Shown: positions 1 to 6,546, numbered from the stretch's first letter. The stretch: 6,671 bases of DNA from CAJQQY01 sp964352225 (GCA_964352225.1 CAYGRM010000370.1:1-6671); one strand, 5' to 3'. Notes: generated by a model not told the origin, from the sequence alone. Numbers and translations are program-made.

Positions 1-29
1 TGAATGAAACTTTTATAAAAATAGAGGAA

Positions 30-1778
30 TCATCTAATTAAAGTTACATCTCCAAACTTACTTTTTTCCAAAATTTTTCCTTCTAAATTGACCGTATAAA
101 ATAATTTCCAAACAAATACTTCTGATGGACAAGGCTTACTATTTATTTTTCCATCCCAACCTTCTGCAAAGGATGAAGTTTCAAAAACTATATTTCCCCA
201 GCGATTAAAAACTTGTAAAGAAAATTTTTCTATCAATTCTGGACATTCTAAAATTGGGATAAACACATCATTCAAATTATCACCATCTGGAGTAAATACA
301 TTGGGCATCAAAAAACAATTTTCACAATCTTGAAATTCTATTTTAATAGAATCGTAGACCGTGCAATTATCATTAGAAAGTTCTGCTTCATATATTCCAC
401 TTTCTAGAATTGAAAAAGAGGAACCAATACTTCCGTTCTCCCAAACAGTTGAATTATCCCCACTCTCTAAAATTAAAATAGATCCATCGCATACGATCGT
501 ATCAGAACCAATATTCAACTCGGGAGAAAGTAATACTTCGACTTGCTGACAATCGCTAGATTGGGTTGGCAGACCTTCATCTACAATTAAAATTAATGAA
601 TGAATACCCGTAGAATCAAAACTAATTTCAGGTGGATTGGAGGTGTTATAGCATTGCACCTCATTAGAAGAATTTATCGGAAAGACTAACTCTTTCAAAT
701 CTTTGGACTCGACGTTGGTAAAGAAAAAGTGCAAAGCTGATTCGCTAAAATACCCTTCGGTAATGGAATGTGGAAAACTCAAAACTTCCTGATTACCTAC
801 TGTGAAGATATTGGGAATATTTTCAATATCACTTGAAAAATCTAATTTTATCAGAGTGGAATCACCTTTGTTTAGTAAAAACCCGCAGTATTGATTGCAA
901 GCATAAAAAATACTCAAATCTCTAGGTTCGTTCAAAATTCCTAAATCTCCTAGATCATTTTCTATTGGGATATTAAAAAGAGAATTCCCAAAATCAAATC
1001 TTGTAATAGAATTTCCTTCTGTATTCACCACAAATAAATACCATTCTTCCTCCACCTTAATAGGGAAAAAGCCAGTTGGATTATCTAAAAAATTATTGGG
1101 AATAATTTCAACGGTTGGCTGATTTGATAAATCATTTCCAAAAGTTAATCTAGTCAATGAACTATTTACTCGGTCAATAAATAATGCTAACCATTGATTA
1201 TTTTCCTCATAAATAAATAAGTCATGTGGAAAATTTAGATTTCCAATATTTCCTAAATCTTCAACCGAAGGAATATTAGTTAGATCATTTCCAAAATCCA
1301 GACGGACTAAATGTCCCAACCCAATTAAGAATCCCCACCATTGATTTCCATCTTTCACTATCTGAACTCCTTCTTGCCCAAATGAAATCACATCTATATT
1401 TAAAATTGTAGAAGTTGGAATATTATTTAAACTATTTCCAAAATCTAATCTCATTAATTTCCCATTGGATCCATCAATTGCGTTCGTAAATCCAGTAAAC
1501 ATAAAATAGTTTCCATCTGCTTTGATTACATCCGTAAAATGTGGTTTCTTTTCTGACGGAAATTCAAAAACCTCACTCACAAATGGTACCTCCCCAAATA
1601 CCGGACTACTTATCCAACAAAAACTCTCCCCACCAGAACCAGTATATTCCAAATCAATAACCTCATTTTGACAAACCGTATCAGGGGCAAAAAAGGTAGC
1701 AACTTGAGCCATCAAAAAATTAGAAAGAAGAAGAAGTAAACTTAGAAAGATATATTTTTTAGAGAACGAATTTTTCAT
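30..1778 (-). CDS. T9SS type B cargo protein: PKD/Ig-like domains, ~50-residue propeller-like repeats, gliding motility-associated C-terminal domain
   Basis: This is a 582-residue secreted protein, probably anchored at the cell surface or released through T9SS. Residues 1-25 are a signal peptide (lysine-rich start, leucine-rich core, ending LMAQ). Residues about 32-60 begin a PKD/Ig-like module (DTVCQNE, then ESFCW). About six repeats of roughly 50 residues follow; each ends in a form of RLDFGN-L-N-P (residues 110, 159, 210, 260, 311 and a degenerate one near 363), which suggests a beta-propeller. Residues about 380-415 (PPEISFDSTGIHSLIL...) look like the closing strands of the PKD module. 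Residues 422-483 form a second Ig-like domain (DTIVCDG...GIYEAEL). Residues 490-582 are the CHU_C/type B sorting domain (PNVFTPDGDNLNDVF, FNRWGNIVFE, WDGK). The start at 1778 fits the signal peptide; the stop is TGA. The ligand or enzymatic role is unknown, and I see no catalytic motif. It lies 68 bp downstream of the amidohydrolase gene on the same strand. Confidence 0.9.
   Translation of the reverse strand: MKNSFSKKYIFLSLLLLLSNFLMAQVATFFAPDTVCQNEVIDLEYTGSGGESFCWISSPVFGEVPFVSEVFEFPSEKKPHFTDVIKADGNYFMFTGFTNAIDGSNGKLMRLDFGNSLNNIPTSTILNIDVISFGQEGVQIVKDGNQWWGFLIGLGHLVRLDFGNDLTNIPSVEDLGNIGNLNFPHDLFIYEENNQWLALFIDRVNSSLTRLTFGNDLSNQPTVEIIPNNFLDNPTGFFPIKVEEEWYLFVVNTEGNSITRFDFGNSLFNIPIENDLGDLGILNEPRDLSIFYACNQYCGFLLNKGDSTLIKLDFSSDIENIPNIFTVGNQEVLSFPHSITEGYFSESALHFFFTNVESKDLKELVFPINSSNEVQCYNTSNPPEISFDSTGIHSLILIVDEGLPTQSSDCQQVEVLLSPELNIGSDTIVCDGSILILESGDNSTVWENGSIGSSFSILESGIYEAELSNDNCTVYDSIKIEFQDCENCFLMPNVFTPDGDNLNDVFIPILECPELIEKFSLQVFNRWGNIVFETSSFAEGWDGKINSKPCPSEVFVWKLFYTVNLEGKILEKSKFGDVTLIR
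657..1544 (-). repeat. Protein-level tandem repeats, ~50 residues each (probable beta-propeller blades)
   Basis: Within the T9SS cargo gene, the motif RLDFGN-x-L-x-N-x-P recurs at residues 110 (RLDFGNSLNNIP), 159 (RLDFGNDLTNIP), 210 (RLTFGNDLSNQP), 260 (RFDFGNSLFNIP) and 311 (KLDFSSDIENIP). A degenerate unit lies near 363 (ELVFPINSS). The spacing is 49-52 residues throughout. Between motifs, each unit has a glycine/leucine segment of LGxxGxLxxP type and an aromatic strand of NQWxxFL type. At the DNA level the copies have diverged, so the repeats are old and do not look like a recent expansion. The count and periodicity are read directly; the propeller fold is inferred. Confidence 0.8.
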
Positions 1779-1797
1779 ATGCTTTAAATTAAAATTT

Positions 1798-1831
1798 AGA
1801 ACTTCCAGATTTTTAAAAATCTGGAAGTTCT
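1798..1831. repeat. Perfect 34-bp palindrome between two minus-strand genes; possible terminator or dispersed palindromic element
   Basis: Positions 1798-1814 are the exact reverse complement of 1815-1831, with arms reading AGAACTTCCAGAT then five T, and five A then ATCTGGAAGTTCT. It begins 16 bp beyond the amidohydrolase stop and ends 19 bp before the start codon of the T9SS cargo gene. In the minus-strand transcript it would form a long hairpin with an A/U-only centre, followed by AAATTTTAATTT, which is U-rich but not a clean U-run. It could be a weak terminator for the amidohydrolase, an mRNA-stabilising hairpin, or one copy of a dispersed palindromic repeat. There is no second copy in this window. 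Confidence 0.7.
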
Positions 1832-1846
1832 GCTCCTACGAAAAAA

Positions 1847-3292
1847 TTAATACGTCGAATTAATCGGAGGCGGCCCTTCCGGAATAATCGGTTTATAAAT
1901 ATAATCTCCTTTTCGCTCATCGAACTCTTTTTTCATATCAGCTCTTAATTGAGCATCCTCAAAAAAATCAACCATCGTCATCGACATGGCTTTCGCTGCA
2001 TACTCCATCCCTTTGTGTCCAATCGACATTCCACCGCAAGCCACCACGGCCCAGGAGTGCCAAGGTGTTCCTTTGGGGGCAGTTGTTGCTCGAAGTCGAA
2101 CCACGGGAACGACATAACTTACATCTCCCACATCAGTTGAACCACCTCTTGGATGTTCCAACGTTTCTTCCATTGGATTGATAATTGATTCAATTCCGAC
2201 CTCCGGTTTTTTAGTCGCAGTTTGAATTCTTTTAGCAAATTCTTGCTCTTCCTCGGTGTAAGTAATCGGCCCTAAAAATTCTATATTCTTTTGCAAACGA
2301 GCAGCACCAGTTCGATTGACCAATACTTCATGCACACCTGAAATTAAAGTAATTTTATATTCCACATTCGCCATCATAGCTGCACCTTCTGCTATTTTTT
2401 CTACTTGTTTCCATACTTCCACCATGCCGTCTCGCTTGGTATCTCGTACCCTTGTCCAAATTCTAGAATAGTCAGGAACAACATTGACCACCTCTCCCGC
2501 ATTCTGAATATCGTAGTGAATTCGTACCGTAGGTTTCACATGTTCTCGATAGTAATTAATACCTGTGGTAAATAATTCTAAGCCATCGGAGGCATCTCTT
2601 CCATTCCAAGGATCACCTGAAGCGTGTGCTGCTTGACCATAATATTCCACTATAAAATCTACTAAAGCTAAACCGGTTTGTACTTCCGCCTTAGTCTCTC
2701 CACTTGGATGCCAATCCATTACCACATCTACATCTTCAAATGCTCCAGAACGAACCATCCATAATTTTCCAAAAAATTTCTCCTCAGCAGGTGTACCATA
2801 AAATCGAATTGTCCCTTTTAATTTTCCCGCTTCGATCAATTCTTTAATTGCTGTAGCTGCTCCTAAAGATGCCACTCCAAATAAGTTATGCCCACATCCA
2901 TGACCAGCTTTTCCTTCGTTCAAAGGTTCTTTGTAGGGAACTGTTTTTTGCGAAAGTCCTGGCAATGCGTCGAACTCTCCAAGAATTCCGATCACCGGTT
3001 TACCTGATCCAAATTCTGCGGTAAATGCGGTTGGGATTCCACCAATTCCTTGCACAACTCTAAATCCTTTGGAGGTCGCATAGGCAGCCAAATCTCTAGA
3101 AGACTTGACCTCATTAAATGCAGTTTCTTCGTACGACCAGATCTTATCGCTTAAAGTAGTCAGGTCTTTAAATTGTTTTTGAACCGAGCTGATAGCTGTT
3201 TGCTTGTTGGTATTTTTGTGAGGCAAAGGTTTTTGCGCAAAAAGTGAACAGCAAAACATTGCGAGTAAAAATAATAAATTGGTTTTTTTCAT
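1847..3292 (-). CDS. Exported M20D-family amidohydrolase (AbgB-like, aminobenzoyl-glutamate/N-acyl amino acid hydrolase type)
   Basis: This is a 481-residue zinc-dependent amidohydrolase predicted to act in the periplasm or outside the cell. Residues 1-19 form a signal peptide (MKKTN, hydrophobic core, CCSLFAQ). The M20D catalytic core is intact. GEFDALPG is at 105-112. GHGCGHN at 130-136 gives the metal ligands C133 and H135. PAEE at 168-171 gives the catalytic base and a metal-ligand glutamate. DWHPSG has H195 and GTPWHSW has H412. The dimerisation domain is inserted at about 205-330 and includes AAHAS with H223. GHGCGHNLFG and WHSW are most like the AbgB branch, which in E. coli cleaves p-aminobenzoyl-glutamate together with AbgA. 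Other members of the family hydrolyse N-acyl amino acids or indole-acetyl conjugates, so the substrate is unproven. No AbgA-like partner or transporter is adjacent. The start at 3292 is set by the signal peptide; the stop is TAA at 1847. Confidence 0.92.
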   Translation of the reverse strand: MKKTNLLFLLAMFCCSLFAQKPLPHKNTNKQTAISSVQKQFKDLTTLSDKIWSYEETAFNEVKSSRDLAAYATSKGFRVVQGIGGIPTAFTAEFGSGKPVIGILGEFDALPGLSQKTVPYKEPLNEGKAGHGCGHNLFGVASLGAATAIKELIEAGKLKGTIRFYGTPAEEKFFGKLWMVRSGAFEDVDVVMDWHPSGETKAEVQTGLALVDFIVEYYGQAAHASGDPWNGRDASDGLELFTTGINYYREHVKPTVRIHYDIQNAGEVVNVVPDYSRIWTRVRDTKRDGMVEVWKQVEKIAEGAAMMANVEYKITLISGVHEVLVNRTGAARLQKNIEFLGPITYTEEEQEFAKRIQTATKKPEVGIESIINPMEETLEHPRGGSTDVGDVSYVVPVVRLRATTAPKGTPWHSWAVVACGGMSIGHKGMEYAAKAMSMTMVDFFEDAQLRADMKKEFDERKGDYIYKPIIPEGPPPINSTY

Positions 3293-3559
3293 AATATTCG
3301 TTTTAAGTTTTTCTAAAAAAAAATCATAAGCGGGTCTTGCTATTTATTAACGGCTTCAAGATAGTAAATTTTATTTTTCTTAAAAATCTCCAATTTTTTA
3401 TCGAAGAATTACTGGAATAGGTAGAGAAGTATCATTTTTCAACGTAATCTTTTGCAGCTTTAACCATCAAAAAAATAGAATCCGAAGTGATTTTGAAATT
3501 AAAACATTTATTTTTTTGATTATATTTAGTAAATATTTTTTCACAAAAAGTTTTAAATT
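3293..3559. other. Divergent intergenic region (promoters for both sides; no intact gene)
   Basis: This 267-bp AT-rich gap separates the minus-strand amidohydrolase from the plus-strand LTxxQ/T9SS gene, so it should carry at least two outward promoters. I find no confident match to the Bacteroidota consensus (TTTG, then TAnnTTTG). The best plus-strand candidates are TTTG at 3515-3518 with TATTTTTT at 3534-3541, which are too closely spaced, or TTTG at 3492-3495 with TATATTTA at 3521-3528, which are too far apart. On the minus strand, TATCTTG near 3355-3362 is a partial -7 box without a visible -33 box. The start codons at 3292 and 3560 have A-rich leaders and no Shine-Dalgarno sequence. Two short minus-strand reading frames (3432-3557 and 3398-3466) have protein-like content and may be remains of a decayed gene. 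Confidence 0.5.
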
Positions 3560-5020
3560 ATGAAAACATCACGTTATTTCCGTTCCCTATTTTCAGCTTT
3601 AATTTTGATCATTTTTTCACAAGCAGTATTTGCTCAGAGTTGGAGTGCTCACCCTGTGGAAGGTTGGGATAATCATAGTCCTCTTCAAGTTAATGAATTA
3701 GAATTATCTGCTGAACAGATTACTCAACTCAAAGAAATTGACAAAAATCACTCTGCTAAAATTCAGGAAATTTACTCAACGCCATACGAAGGTGAAAATT
3801 CTAAGGAACATTATAAAGAAATTAACGAGCAAGTAAAACTGCTCAAAATCGAAAAAGAAAATGCTCAAAAAGTAGTTTTAACCGCTGACCAACTAGCTCA
3901 ATTTGAAGGATACATTTTGGAAAAAAGAGCAGATCAAATAGGTAATAATTTAGCTAATCAAAAAAATCGAATTGAAAGCGATTACTTGGGTGTCTTTTTG
4001 ACTCATGAGCAAAATTTAGCTATTTACGATAAAACGAATTTGCTTGATGATAACTTAAAATGGAATTTGAGAAAAGAAAAGATCAGAGAAATTTATAAAG
4101 AAGTTTTGACGGAAGAGCAATATACAATTGTTGTTCAAGTGGACAAGGAGAAAAAAGAAGCTCGTGAAGAAAAAACTTTAAACGAAATTAAAAAAGGGTT
4201 AGCTGTAGCTGAAGGACTTATGCCTTTGGCAGAGGAATTTACTTTGCCTAAGATGTTAATCTTGCGGAATAAATTAGATGCAAAAATTTCGATTGAAGAT
4301 AAAAGAGCTTTGGAAGACTTGAGAGCACTTCGCCAAATTTCCTTCGATGAAGTGTTAAGTGAAGGACTAGAAGAAATAGAAACTGAATTAGAAAATGTGG
4401 ACAACACAGAATTGCTTCGATACCTTGGTTTCACCAAAGATTTAGTGGTTGACCATGCTGATTTAATTTCAAATGTTTGGGCGTTTAATATTTTTGCGAC
4501 GGATGAAAACTCAAAAAAATTAAATCAATTAGCCAATAAGTATCAACATGAAATTGATGCCCTCGAAGAAGAATTACTTTATGTCATCAAAGAAACTGCT
4601 AAAAAAGGAGCCGTGATCGCTTCTTCAGAGTACCCTGTTCCACCAGTAGCTTTGTGGATTGATGAAATCAAATTGGATGAAGAAATTAAGCGATTATTTT
4701 TACTCTTAGATCCGGCAGGGGATTTTTCTTTTGATATTGAAAGCTTTGAAGTAGGCGAAGGAGAACACCTTGCTTCTGTTTTCCCAAATCCTGCTAGCAA
4801 AAATCAAACACTAGAATTTAATACTCAACAAGATGGAAAAGTAACGATTGAGATTCTGGATGAAACAGGAAAAATTGTCAAAGTTATTTCTAGCGAAAAT
4901 AGAATGAAAGGAAATCAAAAAGTAGCAATCAATATTCAAGACTTAAATTCGCAAATTTATTTTTATAGAATTTCAAGTGAGGAAGGAATGACTTTACTTA
5001 AATTTTCTGTGATAAAATAA
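3560..5020 (+). CDS. Secreted helical protein with four L[ST]xxQ (Spy/CpxP-like) motifs and a T9SS type A sorting domain
   Basis: This is a 486-residue exported protein of unknown function. Residues 1-26 are a signal peptide (MKTSRYFRS, hydrophobic core, AVFAQ). The body, residues about 40-380, is charged and mostly helical. Four motifs of the LTxxQ type found in Spy/CpxP periplasmic stress proteins occur at LSAEQ 49-53, LTADQ 107-111, LTHEQ 147-151 and LTEEQ 183-187. A further KLDAKISIEDKRALEDLRAL segment (238-257) fits the same style. Residues 402-486 are a type A sorting domain: SVFPNPAS, then EILDETGKIV, GNQKVAINIQDL and a C-terminal strand ending KFSVIK. By family knowledge, LTxxQ proteins are helical chaperone or metal-stress sensors in the periplasm. 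The sorting domain implies export to the surface instead, so a chaperone role is only a guess. It is a single-gene unit followed by a strong terminator. Confidence 0.85.
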   Translation: MKTSRYFRSLFSALILIIFSQAVFAQSWSAHPVEGWDNHSPLQVNELELSAEQITQLKEIDKNHSAKIQEIYSTPYEGENSKEHYKEINEQVKLLKIEKENAQKVVLTADQLAQFEGYILEKRADQIGNNLANQKNRIESDYLGVFLTHEQNLAIYDKTNLLDDNLKWNLRKEKIREIYKEVLTEEQYTIVVQVDKEKKEAREEKTLNEIKKGLAVAEGLMPLAEEFTLPKMLILRNKLDAKISIEDKRALEDLRALRQISFDEVLSEGLEEIETELENVDNTELLRYLGFTKDLVVDHADLISNVWAFNIFATDENSKKLNQLANKYQHEIDALEEELLYVIKETAKKGAVIASSEYPVPPVALWIDEIKLDEEIKRLFLLLDPAGDFSFDIESFEVGEGEHLASVFPNPASKNQTLEFNTQQDGKVTIEILDETGKIVKVISSENRMKGNQKVAINIQDLNSQIYFYRISSEEGMTLLKFSVIK

Positions 5021-5040
5021 TTTTACTTTTGAAAAAAATG

Positions 5041-5086
5041 AAGTATTCCCTAGTTTTCATACTGAAAATTAGGGGATACTTTTTTT
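5041..5086 (+). terminator. Strong rho-independent terminator, partly bidirectional
   Basis: An 18-bp stem (5041-5058 with 5064-5081) closes a 5-base loop and runs into a T-tract at 5080-5086, starting 20 bp after the stop of the LTxxQ/T9SS gene. In the plus-strand transcript all 18 pairs form, two of them as G-U wobbles (5047 with 5075, 5053 with 5069). In the minus-strand transcript those two positions become A-C mismatches, but the hairpin is still followed by CATTTTTTTC. It can therefore also end transcription of the convergent lipoprotein gene, less efficiently. Confidence 0.88.
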
Positions 5087-5087
5087 A

Positions 5088-5217
5088 AGATCAACCTGAT
5101 ACCTTTTCAGTTAATCATCATTTCCGATCCTTTCTTTTCTTAAAAAACTCATCAACATTCATTAATACGCCAAGACTATAATATGATCTTAGTGGCGTAA
5201 GGATATCAGGTTGATCT
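5088..5217. repeat. 14-bp perfect inverted repeat linking the end of the lipoprotein gene to its 3' UTR
   Basis: AGATCAACCTGATA at 5088-5101 is the exact reverse complement of TATCAGGTTGATCT at 5204-5217, with 102 bp between the arms. The right arm lies inside the lipoprotein gene (codons for DQPDI, residues 248-252). The left arm lies in its 3' untranslated region, just before the shared terminator. Only the minus-strand transcript carries both arms. A match of this length at this distance is unlikely by chance, but the role is unknown. Confidence 0.7.
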
Positions 5218-5957
5218 GAAAAAAAAGTAAGGTTTAAATTAAGTTTTGCTTGCCGAATGCCATATTCAAATCTGATCGTTGATTCGTAAGTTTCGATGGT
5301 GTTGTCTACTTTTAATTCGTCAAAAAAATCTTTTGGGAAAAGAAAAAAATTACCGTGAACAAGAATTCTGCTTACATTCATTTGCCCCAGTTTAAAAATA
5401 TAACTTAGCCCAAAAGATCGAAATTTGTAATGCAACCCAGCTTGTCCGAATATTTTTTGGTAATCCAAATCAAAATAAGAACGAATAGTTGTATAGTTTT
5501 TTCTCATTTCCCCCTCTCCCACTCCCAGATATAAATCAAACAAAAAACCTCCTTGTTCAAAATATTTCTTCGGAATCATGGTCGAATAATATGTGTCTCT
5601 TTTTTTAAAAAGATACCCACCTACTGCCAAACTTTTATAGGTTGCAGAATTGGAGTTTTCAAAGCTAAGTGCCTCAAAAGGATATATTTCATTGCCATTT
5701 TTTTGCCGCATCCAACTTCCAAAAAGTCCAAGGTGTTTGATCGGGCTATAGCCAATGTGAAAATTGCTAATCCCATCATCATTCAGAGAGGTGGTTGCTG
5801 ATACTTTTAAATCATGGCGCTCGGTTAGCGTTAAAACATTTCCTTCGGGAGGAATATAATAGTGGTTATTTTTGACTGCACAGGAAGGGAGCAAAAAAAT
5901 CAATAAAAAAATGATACCTATGAATGGAAGGGAAATAAAAGTTGTTGTGGTTTTCAT
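5118..5957 (-). CDS. Putative beta-rich outer-membrane-associated lipoprotein, function unknown
   Basis: This is a 279-residue protein counted from the ATG at 5957. That start is preferred over an in-frame ATG at 6014 because it places a lipoprotein signal first (MKTTTT, hydrophobic stretch 7-23, lipobox LPSC with C26) and leaves a 10-bp gap after the upstream gene; the longer version would overlap that gene by 47 bp in another frame. After C26 the sequence is AVKNN, with no acidic run of the type that exports Bacteroidota lipoproteins to the cell surface, so it may face the periplasm. The rest alternates polar and aromatic residues (GLFGSWMRQ, FLFDLYLGVG, AGLHYKFRSFGLSYIF, TIRFEYGI, YYSLGVLMNV), as in small beta-barrels. 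It resembles a common uncharacterised Bacteroidota lipoprotein type that has Y-x-P-x-x-x-N-V just after the lipid-bearing cysteine and a GxGxG region near the middle. It ends in a basic tail and tandem TGA stops. Confidence 0.8.
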   Translation of the reverse strand: MKTTTTFISLPFIGIIFLLIFLLPSCAVKNNHYYIPPEGNVLTLTERHDLKVSATTSLNDDGISNFHIGYSPIKHLGLFGSWMRQKNGNEIYPFEALSFENSNSATYKSLAVGGYLFKKRDTYYSTMIPKKYFEQGGFLFDLYLGVGEGEMRKNYTTIRSYFDLDYQKIFGQAGLHYKFRSFGLSYIFKLGQMNVSRILVHGNFFLFPKDFFDELKVDNTIETYESTIRFEYGIRQAKLNLNLTFFSDQPDILTPLRSYYSLGVLMNVDEFFKKRKDRK

Positions 5958-5967
5958 CGCTAAAAAT

Positions 5968-6546
5968 TTAGAAACCAAAATTGATTCCCAACCTAGCATG
6001 AATGGGAAATTCATTTAGATCTGAAGGATTGAATCCAATATAAACATAAGGATTGATATACAAATCTTTGTTTATTTTGAAGGTGAGATTTTCAGAATCA
6101 ATCGGAGATAAATACCCAAACGAAAGTCCAAAATTGGCTTCTAGCCCACCTTCATTACCTGGATCTTCTCCTGGGGGAGCTTCAAATTTAGCTAACCAAA
6201 ATTGAATATCTCCACCTACTCCAAGATATCCACCATTAAAAACCCCATTAAAGTGGCGTCTATACTCAGAATGGAATCCAAGGAAATAATTTTTCTGTAA
6301 GATGTTTTTATTAAAAATTGATTTGTGATCTCCATAGTGGAAAATTGCTCCGAGATCAATACTAGATTTTTTTCCGAGGGCAAATTCATAGGAAACATCT
6401 CCTCCAAAGTTTAAATATAATTTGTCATCAAAACCTGACCAGCTATACATTAGCGATGGACCAAACTTAAAAACACTTTGTGCCTCTAAACTTTTCCCAA
6501 AAAACAAGCAGAAAAGTAAAATTGAAATACGAACCATTTTTACCAT
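5968..6546 (-). CDS. Small outer-membrane beta-barrel-like protein, function unknown
   Basis: This is a 192-residue exported protein. The signal peptide covers residues 1-23 (MVKMVRIS, hydrophobic core, ending SLEAQ). The mature part alternates glycine, aromatic and polar residues in short strands: FKFGPSLMYSW, LYLNFGGDVSYEF, SIDLGAIFHYG, YFLGFHSEYRRHF, GYLGVGGDIQFWL, ANFGLSFGYL and YINPYVYIGF. It ends in RLGINFGF, and a terminal aromatic residue is the usual signature of barrels inserted by the BAM complex. A proline/acidic stretch at 123-134 could be an external loop. Only about eight strands fit, so it is a small barrel rather than a porin or TonB receptor. The start is ATG at 6546; ATG at 6537 gives an equally good signal peptide. 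It is the first gene of a two-gene unit with the lipoprotein gene, 10 bp downstream. No specific family is recognised. Confidence 0.8.
   Translation of the reverse strand: MVKMVRISILLFCLFFGKSLEAQSVFKFGPSLMYSWSGFDDKLYLNFGGDVSYEFALGKKSSIDLGAIFHYGDHKSIFNKNILQKNYFLGFHSEYRRHFNGVFNGGYLGVGGDIQFWLAKFEAPPGEDPGNEGGLEANFGLSFGYLSPIDSENLTFKINKDLYINPYVYIGFNPSDLNEFPIHARLGINFGF

Noticed and set aside
1..29. Possible start of another gene after the T9SS cargo stop
   Set aside because: An ATG overlapping the stop region leads to a stop within a few codons; the remaining bases show no terminator or coding signal.
361..549. A 62-codon plus-strand frame
   Set aside because: It is antisense to the second Ig-like domain of the T9SS cargo gene, with no recognisable product.
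657..1544. CRISPR-like or recent DNA tandem repeats
   Set aside because: The repetition is at the protein level, with diverged codons; there are no identical DNA units or spacers.
1949..2140. A 63-codon plus-strand frame rich in histidine, serine and cysteine
   Set aside because: It is antisense to the conserved C-terminal catalytic region of the amidohydrolase; the composition is explained by the opposite strand.
3485..3560. A consensus Bacteroidota promoter upstream of the LTxxQ/T9SS gene
   Set aside because: TTTG and TAnnTTT-like boxes occur, but their spacing (15 or 25 bp) is outside the usual range, so no promoter is called.
4135..4437. A 100-codon open frame on the minus strand
   Set aside because: It is fully antisense to the helical LTxxQ/T9SS gene. 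Its serine-rich product is what the complement of glutamate/lysine-rich codons gives; it has no domain or signal peptide.
4579..4800. A 73-codon minus-strand frame
   Set aside because: It lies antisense to the LTxxQ/T9SS gene, just before and into the sorting domain, with low-complexity serine/lysine content.
5553..5801. An 82-codon plus-strand frame
   Set aside because: It is antisense to the lipoprotein gene, whose strand pattern and lipobox make it the real gene.
6216..6407. A 63-codon minus-strand frame inside the barrel gene
   Set aside because: It is an alternative frame on the same strand as a well-supported exported protein; it lacks a signal peptide or motif.
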